From Streptomyces sp. PCS3-D2 (GTDB taxonomy: Bacteria; Actinomycetota; Actinomycetes; Streptomycetales; Streptomycetaceae), in assembly GCF_000612545.2 (NCBI RefSeq), contig NZ_CP097800.1:6626001-6690000 (forward strand): a stretch of 64,000 nucleotides of DNA, read 5' to 3'. A model generated the notes under the pieces. The model did not search any database, was not told the DNA's origin, and was given only the letters and a program-made list of their open reading frames with translations. Below are positions 8,309 through 18,303 of this stretch, in pieces. The position numbers were made by a program, and so were the translations under genes. Position 1 is the stretch's first letter. Each line of letters begins with the position of its first letter.

Positions 8309-9529
8309 TCACCGGACCGGTTGCGTCGGCCGCGGGGCGCCCGTGCCGGTGGATCGGGCGGGACCGGCCGCGAGGAGCTCCTGGCGGCCGGTCCCGCCCG
8401 AGACGCGGTGGAGGCGGTACGAGCCGGGCTCGCGCGCCTCGCCGGCCAGGTGCTTGACGATGCCCCGGCAGACGAACTCCTTCAGCTTCGCACCGGGGCG
8501 GCCGGCGACGTGGAACGGGACGGCGACATCGTTCCGGCGGGCGAACTGGAAGATTCCCGCGCGGCGCCCAAGGCTGATGCACTGACCCGCGAACACCGCG
8601 TTCAGGGGTGCGGGCCGCTCGCCCGCGATCCGGCTGAGCACCGTGTCGGCCGCCCGCGCGCCCAGCGGTATCGCGGCCTGGCAGCTCATCCGCAGGGGCA
8701 GGTCCGAGGGGGCCGCCGAGTCGCCGGCCGCGACGATGCGGTCGTCGTCCACGCTGGTCAGCGTCTCGTCCGTGAGGAGCCGGCCCACCGCGTCGGTGCT
8801 CAGCCCGCTGCGTACGGCCAGGTCCGGCACACCGAAGCCGGCCGTCCAGACGGTGACGTCGCTGGGCAGTTCGCGGCCGTCGGCCAGACGTATGCGGTCG
8901 CGGGTCACGGCCGTCACCCTGCCGCCGGGCCCTTCGACGACGCCGACGCCGAGCGCGGCCAGCCGCCGGGCGACCGAGCGGCGGCCCCGGGCATACAGGT
9001 ACGGGCCCAGTACGCCGCCGCAGACCAGGGTCACCTTCCGTCCCTGCTCGGCCAGTTCGGCGGCGGTCTCGATTCCGCTCGGCCCCGCCCCGACCACCGT
9101 CACCGCCGCCGTAGCGGGCGCCGCCGTGAGGACCGGCCGCAGCCGCCGCGCCTCCTCCAGGGTGCTGACCGGGTAGGAGAACTCCGCGGCCCCCGGCACC
9201 CCCGGGTCGGCGCTGCCGCTGCCCACGGCGTAGACCAGGTAGTCGTAGGCGGCCGTGCCGCCGGAGGCCAGTGTCAGACGGCGCGCGGCCGCGTCGATGC
9301 CCGTCACGCTGTCGACCAGCAGGCGGACGTCCGGGCCCAGTACGTCCGCGTACTGCACGACCGCGTCGTCGGAGCCGCCGGCCAGCTGGTGCAGGCGGAT
9401 CCGCTCGACGAAGGCCGGACGCGGGTTGACCAGCGTCACGCTCACGCCGGTGCGCTGCGTCAGGCGGTTGGCGGCCATGACGCCCGCGTATCCGCCGCCG
9501 ATCACGACGACTGCGGTGTTCTCGGTCAT
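8309..9529 (-). CDS. FAD-dependent pyridine-nucleotide disulfide oxidoreductase (NDH-2/AIF-like)
   Basis: 406 residues from ATG 9529, which has GGGAG eight bases upstream; the frame extends 36 codons further but without a ribosome site. The N-terminal FAD Rossmann motif is VVVIGGGYAGVMAANRL, a second NAD(P)-binding motif is VVGAGPSGIETAAELAEQG, and the FAD-contacting AAGDSAAP lies near the end. The layout matches type II NADH dehydrogenases and AIF-like oxidoreductases that pass electrons from NAD(P)H to quinones or small acceptors. No redox-active CxxC is present, excluding thioredoxin-reductase chemistry. No membrane segment is obvious. Its acceptor is unknown. Confidence 0.88.
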   Translation of the reverse strand: MTENTAVVVIGGGYAGVMAANRLTQRTGVSVTLVNPRPAFVERIRLHQLAGGSDDAVVQYADVLGPDVRLLVDSVTGIDAAARRLTLASGGTAAYDYLVYAVGSGSADPGVPGAAEFSYPVSTLEEARRLRPVLTAAPATAAVTVVGAGPSGIETAAELAEQGRKVTLVCGGVLGPYLYARGRRSVARRLAALGVGVVEGPGGRVTAVTRDRIRLADGRELPSDVTVWTAGFGVPDLAVRSGLSTDAVGRLLTDETLTSVDDDRIVAAGDSAAPSDLPLRMSCQAAIPLGARAADTVLSRIAGERPAPLNAVFAGQCISLGRRAGIFQFARRNDVAVPFHVAGRPGAKLKEFVCRGIVKHLAGEAREPGSYRLHRVSGGTGRQELLAAGPARSTGTGAPRPTQPVR

Positions 9530-9665
9530 GGTGGGCTCCCCGTTCTCTCGGTTGTCGGCTTCCGGACACAGGACACCGGTGGCCCGTCCGCTGTGACAGG
9601 CAGGGCCGCGTGACCTGCGCCACGCCTTCCGCGCCACCGCCGGCGCCCGCTCGCCCCGCTGCGGC

Positions 9666-10763
9666 TCAGCGCAGCACGGCCGCCAGGAGATCGGCGCCCA
9701 GCGACGTCAGGTCGGGCAGGCTGAGGGTGTAGCGGACGTAGCGACCGCGCCGCCGGGCCGTGAGCAGGCCGGCCCGGCGCAGGACGGCGAGGTGCCGGGA
9801 CACCTCCGGCGGCGAGAGCTCCCAGGCGTGGGCCAGTTCGCGGGTGGTGTGCGGGCCGCGGGCGAGGGTGCGCAGCAGCCGCAGCCGTACCGGATGCGAG
9901 AGCGCCTCCAGCCGGAGGGAGACCGTCTCCAGCGACACCGGCTCCGGGGGTTCCGGCTCCGCCACCGGGTACTGCACCACCGGCTGCCAGCCGGGCGCGT
10001 GCACCACCGCCAGGTGCGGCCCGCCGAAGACGCTGGGTATGAAGGTGACCGCGCGGCCGTGGGCGGAGGTCGCCTTGTCGGGCAGCTTGTCCAGGACGAT
10101 GCAGTCGCCGTCCGGAGCCAGCGAGACCGCGCCGGAGACCGCCGCGAGCGCCGCTTCCACGCCCTGTCGCCTGAGCAGGTCGTTCTTCACCCGCAGGTCG
10201 GTGGCGAGCCGTACCGCGACGTCCGCCCAGGCGGCGTCGAAGAAGACCTCGGCGCACTGTTCGAGGGTGTCGCGCAGGCTCGCCCGTACGGTGGCCGGGT
10301 CCGCGAGCAGCCGTGCCGCGAAGGCCTCCTGCCGTACGCCGCGGGCCTGAGCCAGGTCCAGGGCGCGCTCCCGCGCCGTCCGGTCGTTCAGCGGTGAAGG
10401 CGCCCCGAAGCGGACCCGGTTGTTGCCGCACGTGGTGACGAGGGCCGCTGTCACGTACCTCTCGTCGTCGATCAGGTCCACGTCGTCCAGCTCCTGGGCG
10501 AGGGTCGGCCGGGGGCGGGCAGGGAGCAGGAAGTCGGCTTGTGAGGAACGCCAGAGGAAGTCCGCCTCGCGCAGCCGCTCGGAAAGCTCCGCCGGCATCC
10601 CGGCCCGTACCTCCCCGGCCAGGCCGGCGAGCTGCGGATGGTGCCCCGGCTCGGTCAGCACGTGCAGCATCGCGGTCAGCTCGGCCAGCGGGGAGGCGGC
10701 GAACCGCAGCCGTTCGGACGGCAGGCCGCCGATATCGATCCTCAAGGTCACCGGCCCAAGCAT
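9666..10763 (-). CDS. ArsR/SmtB-like winged-helix regulator with N-terminal DUF5937-type domain
   Basis: About 365 residues. The C-terminal ~90 residues are an ArsR-type winged helix (LSHPVRLRLLRTLARGPHTT, RELAHAWELSPPEVSRHLAVLRRAGLL). The long N-terminal part (LRIDIGGLPSERLRFAASPL) resembles the DUF5937 domain of actinobacterial ArsR-like regulators. Start choice is uncertain: ATG 10763 or GTG 10751; the longer frame reaches back across the operator and is rejected. It is divergent from an MFS gene with a perfect inverted repeat between them, so it most likely represses both genes. Effector unknown; no metal-binding Cys pair is seen. Confidence 0.85.
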   Translation of the reverse strand: MLGPVTLRIDIGGLPSERLRFAASPLAELTAMLHVLTEPGHHPQLAGLAGEVRAGMPAELSERLREADFLWRSSQADFLLPARPRPTLAQELDDVDLIDDERYVTAALVTTCGNNRVRFGAPSPLNDRTARERALDLAQARGVRQEAFAARLLADPATVRASLRDTLEQCAEVFFDAAWADVAVRLATDLRVKNDLLRRQGVEAALAAVSGAVSLAPDGDCIVLDKLPDKATSAHGRAVTFIPSVFGGPHLAVVHAPGWQPVVQYPVAEPEPPEPVSLETVSLRLEALSHPVRLRLLRTLARGPHTTRELAHAWELSPPEVSRHLAVLRRAGLLTARRRGRYVRYTLSLPDLTSLGADLLAAVLR

Positions 10764-10790
10764 CGCCGATCGCACGGGCGGTCGCGCCAC

Positions 10791-10815
10791 CGGGTTGACG
10801 ATGTACGTCAACCCG
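10791..10815. promoter_or_regulatory. Operator: perfect 10-bp inverted repeat between the ArsR-like and MFS genes
   Basis: Arms CGGGTTGACG and CGTCAACCCG around a 5-bp spacer ATGTA. It lies 28 bp upstream of the regulator start and 36 bp upstream of the MFS ATG, and the left arm contains TTGACG, which could serve as a -35 element for the pump. The symmetry and position fit autorepression plus control of the transporter. Confidence 0.7.
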
Positions 10816-10851
10816 CGCGGCCGGGGTGCCGGCCGAACGCAGGGTGAGGCC

Positions 10852-12069
10852 ATGGAACCCATCACCAAGATCCGCCCCCGTGCCCTGGTCCGGGCCTCCG
10901 GAGGCCCCCGTTACGCCGTCGCCCTGGTCGTGGACGCGCTCGGTACCGGCATGCTGCGGCCGTTCCTGTTGCTGTACGGGGTGATGGTGCTGCGGCTGTC
11001 CGGTCCGGCGACCGGTGTCGCCATGACGGCCGGCATCGTCGTCGGCCTGGCGTGCATGCCCGCCGTGGGCCGATGGCTGGACCGGGGCGCCCGCAGTACG
11101 GTCGTGGCGGCGGCGATGCTGGTGCGGGCGCTGGGCGTGGCGCTGCTGCTGGCCACCGCGGCCGGGCAGGTCTGGCTGTTCGCGGTGGCGGCGCTCCTCC
11201 TCGGCGTCGGCAACCAGGCATGGCCGGCCGCCCATGCGGCGCTGGTCGCCACGGTCGCCCGCGGTCGGGAGCGCGACACCGCTCTTGCGGCGGGCCGTGC
11301 CCTGCGCAACGCGGGCCTGGGCGTGGGCGCGCTCCTCGCCGCGGCGTGCCTGACGGGCGGTGCGACGGCCCTCCGGACGATGGCGGCCGCCACCGGGATC
11401 GCCTACCTCACCGCGGCCGCCCTGGCCTGGTCGGTCCGCCTGTCTGCACGTCCGGCCGCCGCACCGGCCGATGGCGCGGCGGAGGGCCAGGCGCCCCGGA
11501 TGGGCGGGCTGGCGGCCGCGAACGTGGTCTACGTCTTCTGCCTCAACGTCCCCGAGATCGCGGTCCCCCTGGTGCTGGTGACCCAACTGCACGCCTCCCC
11601 GGTGTGGTCGGCGGCCGTCTTCGTGGCCAACACGGTGCTCGTGGTCACCCTTCAGGTACCGGTCACCGTGTGGATGTCCCGGTTTCCCCGGCGGACCGTG
11701 CTGGCCCTCGCCGGCGTGGTGCTCGCCGTCTCCTACCTCGGGTTCCTCGCGGCCGCCTCGTTGGGCGGCGGCTGGGGCGCCCCGGCCGTCGCCGCGGTGT
11801 CCGTCGTCTGCACCCTCGGCGAGATCATCTACGCCGGCAGTGCCACCGCGCTGGTCACCGCGCTCGCCCCGGCACACGCCCTCGGGCGCGTCCTCGCCCG
11901 CTTCGAGCTCTCCACGGGCTTCGGCCTCGCCGTCTCCCCGGCGGTCATCACCGCTCTCGCGCCCCGCGGCCCCGCCGCCCTCTGGGGCAGCCTCGCCGGT
12001 GCCACCCTGCTCGCGGCCTCGGCGGTCGCCGCGGGGAAGGACCGCGCCGGACACCTCGGCCGGAGCTGA
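10852..12069 (+). CDS. Major facilitator superfamily transporter
   Basis: 405 residues from ATG 10852, preceded by AGGGTGAGGCC; the frame is open much further upstream across the regulator gene, but that part is a shadow. About 12 hydrophobic segments alternate with short Arg-rich loops, and the segment after helix 2 contains GRWLDRGARS, matching the loop 2-3 signature of MFS exporters. Divergent from an ArsR-like repressor with a shared operator, so expression is probably induced by the substrate. A drug or metabolite efflux role is likely from family and context; the substrate cannot be told. Confidence 0.88.
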   Translation: MEPITKIRPRALVRASGGPRYAVALVVDALGTGMLRPFLLLYGVMVLRLSGPATGVAMTAGIVVGLACMPAVGRWLDRGARSTVVAAAMLVRALGVALLLATAAGQVWLFAVAALLLGVGNQAWPAAHAALVATVARGRERDTALAAGRALRNAGLGVGALLAAACLTGGATALRTMAAATGIAYLTAAALAWSVRLSARPAAAPADGAAEGQAPRMGGLAAANVVYVFCLNVPEIAVPLVLVTQLHASPVWSAAVFVANTVLVVTLQVPVTVWMSRFPRRTVLALAGVVLAVSYLGFLAAASLGGGWGAPAVAAVSVVCTLGEIIYAGSATALVTALAPAHALGRVLARFELSTGFGLAVSPAVITALAPRGPAALWGSLAGATLLAASAVAAGKDRAGHLGRS

Positions 12070-12094
12070 CGGCCCGCCGCGACAGCGCGCGCCC

Positions 12095-12159
12095 GGCCCG
12101 TTCCCCCGGCCCGTTCCCCCGGCCCGTTCCCCCGGCCCGTTCCCCCGGGCCGTTCCCCC
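12095..12159. repeat. Five tandem 13-bp repeats
   Basis: Unit GGCCCGTTCCCCC is repeated at 12095, 12108, 12121 and 12134, with a one-base variant (GGGCCGTTCCCCC) at 12147. It lies between the stop codons of the convergent MFS and VOC genes. Likely slippage-generated; no function assigned. Confidence 0.9.
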
Positions 12160-12283
12160 GGTCCGGGCGGTCGGGACGGACGGGCCGCGCCCCGCGCCGC
12201 CGGTGGAGAACCCGACCGCGCGGGCCGGTCCGGACGGGCCCCGGTCGCCGCCCACCCCCTGCCCGCTCCTCACGGGCGCTTGC

Positions 12284-13021
12284 TCAGCCCGGGGTGAGGA
12301 CGCAGAACTCGTTGCCCTCCGGATCGGCCATCACGGTCCAGGAGATCGCGGACTGGTCGATACCGGGATCGGTGGCGCCCAGGGCGCGCAGCCGGGCCTC
12401 CTCCGTCCGCATGTCGTCACCGCGGTACGGCCGCACGTCGAGGTGGACGCGGTTCCACACGGTCTTGGGGTCACGGTTACGGACGAACTCCAGGTAGGGG
12501 CCGACGCCTTGGGCGGATCGCAGGGTCGCCTGGCCGTCGGTGACCTCGTGCACCGTCCAGTCCATCGCCTCGCCCCAGAAGCGGGCCATCGCCCGCGGAT
12601 CGGCGCAGTCCACCACCACCGCGGCGATCGGCCCGGTGTCCCGGTAGATCGGCCGGGGCTCCAGGACGCAGAACTCGTTGCCCTCCGGATCTGCCATCAC
12701 GGTCCAGGGGACGTCTCCCTGACCCACGTCGGCGGGCTTCGCCCCCAAGTCCTTGAGGCGCGCGACGAGTTCCGCCTGATGGGCGGCCGAGGTGGTGGCC
12801 AGATCGAGGTGCACCCGGTTCTTCACCGTCTTGGGTTCCGGGCGGGCGATGAGGTCGATGCAGACGGCCGAGGGATGGGGATAGGTGAAACCCACGGGTT
12901 CGAGATTGGTCACGCCGGGGCCCTCGCTGTCCATGCCCCAGCCGAGCGCCTCCGCCCAGAACCGCCCCAGCGCGGAGTCGTCGTGGGCCTTCATGTTGAT
13001 CTGCACGAGTCGTGTGGCCAT
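12284..13021 (-). CDS. Two-domain VOC (glyoxalase/bleomycin-resistance-like) protein
   Basis: 245 residues made of two similar ~120-residue halves. Each begins with a beta strand and a GRFWAEALGW or ARFWGEAMDW helix, and each ends with WTVMADPEGNEFCVL, the typical last strand of a VOC module. The pair forms one metal-binding or binding-only VOC unit. No substrate can be inferred; Streptomyces carry many such proteins acting as glyoxalases, dioxygenases or antibiotic-binding proteins. It converges on the MFS gene, with tandem repeats between. Confidence 0.88.
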   Translation of the reverse strand: MATRLVQINMKAHDDSALGRFWAEALGWGMDSEGPGVTNLEPVGFTYPHPSAVCIDLIARPEPKTVKNRVHLDLATTSAAHQAELVARLKDLGAKPADVGQGDVPWTVMADPEGNEFCVLEPRPIYRDTGPIAAVVVDCADPRAMARFWGEAMDWTVHEVTDGQATLRSAQGVGPYLEFVRNRDPKTVWNRVHLDVRPYRGDDMRTEEARLRALGATDPGIDQSAISWTVMADPEGNEFCVLTPG

Positions 13022-13254
13022 GCCCCGATCCTAAAACCCCGTCACCCGGCACCAAGGGTCGGCGACGGCCGGCCCGGGGCGCCGGATGAGGACACGCGCA
13101 CCGCTCGCGGACCATCGGCGCGGGCCGACCGACAGTCGCACGACAAGGACCGGCGCTGGGGCGGCAAGAAGGAGAAGAGAGTCCTGCGCAGCGACGTGGT
13201 CACCAACCTGAGCGCACGCTCATTCCCGCCCTGACCCGACGTGGACGCGGCACC
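13022..13254. other. Intergenic stretch with coding-like debris
   Basis: No intact gene. The + strand segment ending at 13234 reads as a short basic tail (GGKKEKRVLRSDVV) with no start or ribosome site of its own, suggesting remnant sequence. It precedes the decayed gene beginning near 13255. Confidence 0.3.
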
Positions 13255-13660
13255 GTGAAGGTCTTCGCCTACGGGCTCCGTGACAGCGTCACGGATGAGG
13301 CCGCCGAACCGGCCGCCAAGCTCGCCGCCGCACACGACGTGGTCAACGCCCGGGTCGTACGCCCCCTCGGCCCCGAGAGCGCACGCCCGCGCGGCACCCG
13401 CATCCCGCTGAAGGACTTCACCGCCGGGTCATGTTCCGACCCGGCAGTCCGGTCCGCCCCGTCACCGACTGGCCGGCAGTCCTGCAGGAGACCTTCGCTC
13501 CGTTCGCCGAGGCCATGGCGGGCGATGGCCTGGCCTTCCTCCACGCGCAGATGCAGGTCGGCCGGTGCGGCCCGGTCCTCGCCGCCGCCGTCGAGGACCG
13601 CATCATGGGGGCCGGGGCCGAGATGCGGCACCGGCTCCCTTCGCCCGGGGCGGAGTCTTC
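13255..13660 (+). pseudogene. Decayed coding region; 3' part resembles a GNAT acetyltransferase fragment
   Basis: A GTG at 13255 opens a frame starting MKVFAYGLRD that gives plausible protein for ~58 codons and then turns Arg/Ser-rich. At that point a second frame (from 13431) takes over with VTDWPAVLQETFAPFAEAM and QVGRCGPVLAAAVEDRIMG, recalling the N-terminal half of a GNAT acetyltransferase (binding pocket plus the GPVLA strand). It stops well before any acetyl-CoA-binding loop. Two unrelated gene ends fused by deletion, or one frameshifted gene, are both possible. It is unlikely to give a functional product. The GNAT likeness is from memory of family patterns and is weak. Confidence 0.35.
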
Positions 13661-13718
13661 ACCGGCCCCCGGGCGGCGGGCCGGCACCCGGCGGCAGCCG
13701 TGCCGTCGACCGCGCGGG

Positions 13719-14890
<1,172 letters not shown>

Positions 14891-14894
<4 letters not shown>

Positions 14895-15919
14895 ACGACC
14901 TCCCGCAGCCGTCGGGCCGCCGCCTCCGGCGCCACGTCGTTCATGAAGGCCTCCATGCCGGCCTCGGTCCCTGCGGTGTACTTGAGCCTGTCGGCGGTCC
15001 GCCGGACGGTGAACAGCTCCAGGTGCAGGGCGAGTTCCCCACCCCCGATGACCGGCGCCTGGTGCCAGGCCGCGATGTAGGGGGTGGGAGCGGCCAGCCC
15101 GAAGAGCCGGTCGAAGCGGCGCAGCAGGTCCAGGTACAGGACGGGGAACTCGGCGCGCTCCGCCTCGGTGAGCCGGGTCAGATCGGGGACCCTGCGGTGC
15201 GGGTGGAGGTGGACCTCGTAGGGCCAGCGCGCGGCGTACGGGACGAAGGCCGTCCAGTGCTCCCCGGCGAGGACCACGCGATCGGTGGCCGCGCGGGCCT
15301 CCGCGAGGATGTCCTCGAAGAGGTTGCGCCCGGTGCGGGCGCGGTGCGCGGAGGCGGCGGCGAGGTGCTTGGCGGTGCGCGGCGTGGTGGTGGAGAAGGC
15401 GTAGATCTGACCGTGCGGGTGGGCCAGCGTCACGCCGATCTCCGCACCACGGTTCTCGAAGCAGTACACCTGCCGTACGCCGGGGCGGGCGGACAGCTCG
15501 GCGGTGCGGTCGATCCAGGCGTCCAGCACCAGCCGGGCCCGCCGCGGCGTGAGATCGGCGAAGCCGGCGCCGTGCTCGGGGGTGAAGCACACCACCTCGC
15601 ACCGGCCGGCCTCGCCGGCGAGGGATGGGAAGCGGTTCTCGAAGACGGCCACCTCGTAGTCGGCTGCCGGGATCTCGCTCTGCCGGCCGTCCCGGGAGGG
15701 GCAGAGCGGGCAGGCGTCCGCCGGGGGGTGGTAGGTGCGGGACTGCCGGTGGGCGGCGATGGTCACCCAGTCGCCGGTGGCCGGGTCCCGGCGCAGCTCG
15801 GGGGTGCTCTCGACCCGGTCCGGGGGACGCGGGTCCGCGGCGCCGCGGTCCCGGCCGGGCTCGCTGTCGTAGTAGATGAGCTCGCGGCCGTCCGCGAGCT
15901 CGGTGACGGTCCTGTGCAC
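14891..15919 (-). CDS. galT: Galactose-1-phosphate uridylyltransferase
   Basis: 342 residues from GTG 15919, which has GAGG eight bases upstream and gives the N-terminus MHRTVTELADGRELIYYD, matching the usual start of actinobacterial GalT; an upstream GTG (15925) sits too close to the ribosome site. It swaps UMP between UDP-glucose and galactose-1-phosphate. Visible features are the zinc pair in ACPLCPS, the HIT-like active site AHPHGQIYAF with the nucleophilic His, and the C-terminal EVHLHPHRR. First gene of the galTK pair. Confidence 0.95.
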
Positions 15920-15998
15920 GTGCACGTCCTCGCCTGTCTCGTCAGGGGGGTGACGGCCGGGGCCGACGCGCCCCCGATCATACGGCGGCACGGCACGG

Positions 15999-16034
15999 GC
16001 GGGGTGGGCGGGACGTGCGGGGTGGGCGGGACGT
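15999..16034. repeat. Two tandem 18-bp repeats upstream of galT
   Basis: Unit GCGGGGTGGGCGGGACGT occurs twice head to tail between the galT start and the end of the NPP1-like gene. No dyad symmetry. It could be a regulator-binding repeat for galTK or just slippage. Confidence 0.7.
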
Positions 16035-16049
16035 GCGGCGCGGGTCGGC

Positions 16050-16823
16050 TCACGGCTCCTGGTACGGGTCGAAGGGGATCCCCGCAGGCTTGGCCTTCGC
16101 GAGGTGGGACGCGAAGGATCCGTCCTTCAGGCCGAAGTGCGCGCTGCCGAAGTCGGCCTGACTGAGGGTGTCCCGGAGCGTCCCGGGGTAGCCCGACCAG
16201 CCGACGAGCGTGGGGTACTGCCAGGTGCCGCGGTGGTTCTCCGGCGGTTCGTCGTTGGAGTTCGCGGCGCGGAAGCAGTGCGTGCCGATACCGTCCTTGT
16301 GGTAGACGATCTTGGGGTGGGTGCCGGTCCATCGGATCCGGTCGCGCGAGTGGACCACGAAGTCGCCGTGCTCGGAGGTGGCGACGTACTGTGCCTCACC
16401 GCCCTGGATCCACACCGCCACGTGCTCCCAGTCGTGGCGGTGGCCCCCGAGGCTGATGAAGGGGATCGCCTGGTCCTTCTCGAAGTACAGCGCGTAGAGC
16501 ACGGCGCACCAGCCGTTGTTGCACTTCCAGCGCGAGTAGCCGTTGGTGTTGGCGAGGTCCGAGGCGTCCCGGCAGTTGCCGTTGAGGGCCCCGGTGGGCT
16601 TGAGCCCGCCGTTCAGGATCCCGGTCGGGCCTATCGCGGGTGTCGGGTAGCAGCCGTCGGTGTCGTAGTCGTAGGCGGGCTGGAAGGTCGTCTCGATCGC
16701 CTCGGCCTGGCCGGGCAGCGCCGGGGGCGGAGCCGCGAAGGCCGCCTGGGGGACGCCGACGACGAGCGCGAGGGCGGCGCCGACGACGACGAGGGATCTC
16801 CGGATGCGACGGTTGGTCCGCAC
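16050..16823 (-). CDS. Secreted NPP1/NLP-family (necrosis-inducing-like) protein
   Basis: 257 residues from GTG 16823, preceded by AGGAGG with a 6-base spacer; the longer open frame upstream lacks a ribosome site. A Sec signal peptide (RRIRRSLVVVGAALALVVG, cleavage after AFA near residue 30) is followed by an NPP1 domain with the family heptapeptide GHRHDWE at 127-133, whose acidic and His residues bind a divalent metal in cytolytic members. Cys residues probably form disulfides in the secreted protein. In plant pathogens NLPs lyse eudicot membranes by binding sphingolipid head groups; whether this homologue is cytolytic is not known. Monocistronic by context. Confidence 0.88.
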   Translation of the reverse strand: MRTNRRIRRSLVVVGAALALVVGVPQAAFAAPPPALPGQAEAIETTFQPAYDYDTDGCYPTPAIGPTGILNGGLKPTGALNGNCRDASDLANTNGYSRWKCNNGWCAVLYALYFEKDQAIPFISLGGHRHDWEHVAVWIQGGEAQYVATSEHGDFVVHSRDRIRWTGTHPKIVYHKDGIGTHCFRAANSNDEPPENHRGTWQYPTLVGWSGYPGTLRDTLSQADFGSAHFGLKDGSFASHLAKAKPAGIPFDPYQEP

Positions 16824-17141
16824 AACAGGCCTCCTGGCCGGTCGGGTTCGAGGGCGGCGGACCGGTGGGGCCACCGTCCACCGGCACGCCCGGAGCATCA
16901 TTCGCGAACCAGGGCTCCGCGGCAAGGGTGCGCGCAGCCTGCAACGGCTGGGTGGGTTACTCGAACTGGCCGTCACACCAGGAGAGTTGATGACATGTCA
17001 GGAATGCCGCCACCGGGTTCCGGTGCGGGAGGGGGCGCGGGACGCGGCTTCCGCGCACGCGACGGATCCGCCCCGGTGAGCCGGGGCGGTTCGGGGCGGG
17101 GCGGGGGCGGGCTGGGGGGCGGACCGGCCGGCGTCACACGG

Positions 17142-17243
17142 TCACGGGCCGACCGTGTTCATGAGGATGATGGCCGCGAGGTTCAGGAGGATGACGGTGA
17201 CGACGACGCCGACCGCGATCCAGGCCCTGCGTGATGCGTCCAT
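17142..17243 (-). CDS. 33-residue single-pass membrane protein
   Basis: ATG at 17243 with an AGGTG-type ribosome site upstream. After the short basic head MDASRRAW comes one long hydrophobic helix (IAVGVVVTVILLNLAAIILM, with Asn inside) and then NTVGP. Too short for most gene callers. Codon third positions are G/C, and the hydrophobic pattern is unlikely by chance. Function unknown; it stands alone between a secreted protein gene and an SDR gene. Confidence 0.6.
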   Translation of the reverse strand: MDASRRAWIAVGVVVTVILLNLAAIILMNTVGP

Positions 17244-17394
17244 GCCTGCGGTCACCTCTCGACGGGGGCGCGCCGCGGTGCGGCGGTCCGCGAGGCCGGC
17301 TGGCGGACCCGGCCCCTTCCCATGCTGACCCCGCCGCGCGCGGAGCGCCTGTCGGCCGTGCCGTCCCGGTCCCGCCGGGTCCGGCGCGGCACGG

Positions 17395-18279
17395 TCAGCC
17401 CACCCAGGTCCCCGTCATGCCCAGCACGGCCGAACCGTCCCGGTCCACCAGCTTGGTCCCGGTGAAGTCGCGGGCCCACTGCGAGGTCTGGATGCGGAAG
17501 GCGGGGCGGTCGGCGGTCAGCGCCTCCATGACGGCCTCGGCCGCTTCGGCCGGTGTCTGGGCGGCACCCTCCGCGAACTGGCTCACCGTGCGGTCGATGT
17601 AGGTGTGCAGTGCGTCGGCGTACGGGCCGGCCTCGGCGACGGCGGCGGCGAGGTCCAGTCCGATGTTGGCGACGAATTCGGTCGCCACCGCTCCCGGCTC
17701 GATGACGGACACGGTCACGCCGAGGGTGCGCGCGACGGGCGCCAGGCTCTCCATGTACCCCTCCACCGCGAACTTCGCCGCACAGTAGGCCTCGTTGAAG
17801 GGCTGGCCGACGACTCCGCCGACGCTCGTGACGGTGATCAGGCGTCCCCCGGTGGCCCGGAGGTGGGGGAGTGCCGCCTTGGAGACGTTCAGTACGCCGA
17901 AGAAGTTGACCTCCATGACCGCGCGGACGTCGGCCACGGATTCCAGCTCCAGTGTGCCGAGGTGTCCGGCGCCGGCGTTGTTGACCACGGCGTCCAGGCG
18001 GCCGTAGTCGGCGATCACACCGTCCACGGCGGCCGTGACGGACTCCTCGTCGACGACGTCGAGGCGGCGGATGTCGATCTCCACGCCGGCCTCGGCGGCG
18101 GCCTTGCGCAGCGCGCCGGCCCGCCCCGGGTCGCGCAGCGTGGCCACCGTGCGCCAGCCGGCGCGGGCGGCGGCGACGGCCGCGGCCAGCCCGATGCCGG
18201 AGGAGGTGCCGGTGATCAGGACGGTGCGGAGCGAAGCGTCCGCGGCCGTCGCACCGTCGGGGGTGGGGAGGGTGGGCAT
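17395..18279 (-). CDS. Short-chain dehydrogenase/reductase
   Basis: 294 residues from ATG 18279 (AGAGGTG upstream); the frame extends into the operator region without a start. The classical SDR marks are in order: TGTSSGIG (NAD(P)-binding glycine motif), NNAG, catalytic Ser in VTSVGG, and YCAAK (catalytic Tyr and Lys). A C-terminal ~50-residue extension contains the substrate-binding part. The Arg after the first strand region favours NADP. Divergent from a MarR regulator with twin operator boxes between, so it is probably induced by its own substrate or a toxic carbonyl compound; the substrate is unknown. Confidence 0.93.
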   Translation of the reverse strand: MPTLPTPDGATAADASLRTVLITGTSSGIGLAAAVAAARAGWRTVATLRDPGRAGALRKAAAEAGVEIDIRRLDVVDEESVTAAVDGVIADYGRLDAVVNNAGAGHLGTLELESVADVRAVMEVNFFGVLNVSKAALPHLRATGGRLITVTSVGGVVGQPFNEAYCAAKFAVEGYMESLAPVARTLGVTVSVIEPGAVATEFVANIGLDLAAAVAEAGPYADALHTYIDRTVSQFAEGAAQTPAEAAEAVMEALTADRPAFRIQTSQWARDFTGTKLVDRDGSAVLGMTGTWVG

Positions 18280-18303
18280 GGTGCACCTCTGGAGTCTCGG
18301 GTA

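Noticed and set aside
13042-13335. Minus-strand 97-residue frame
   Set aside because: Composition is that of noncoding GC-rich DNA and it crosses the decayed + strand region.
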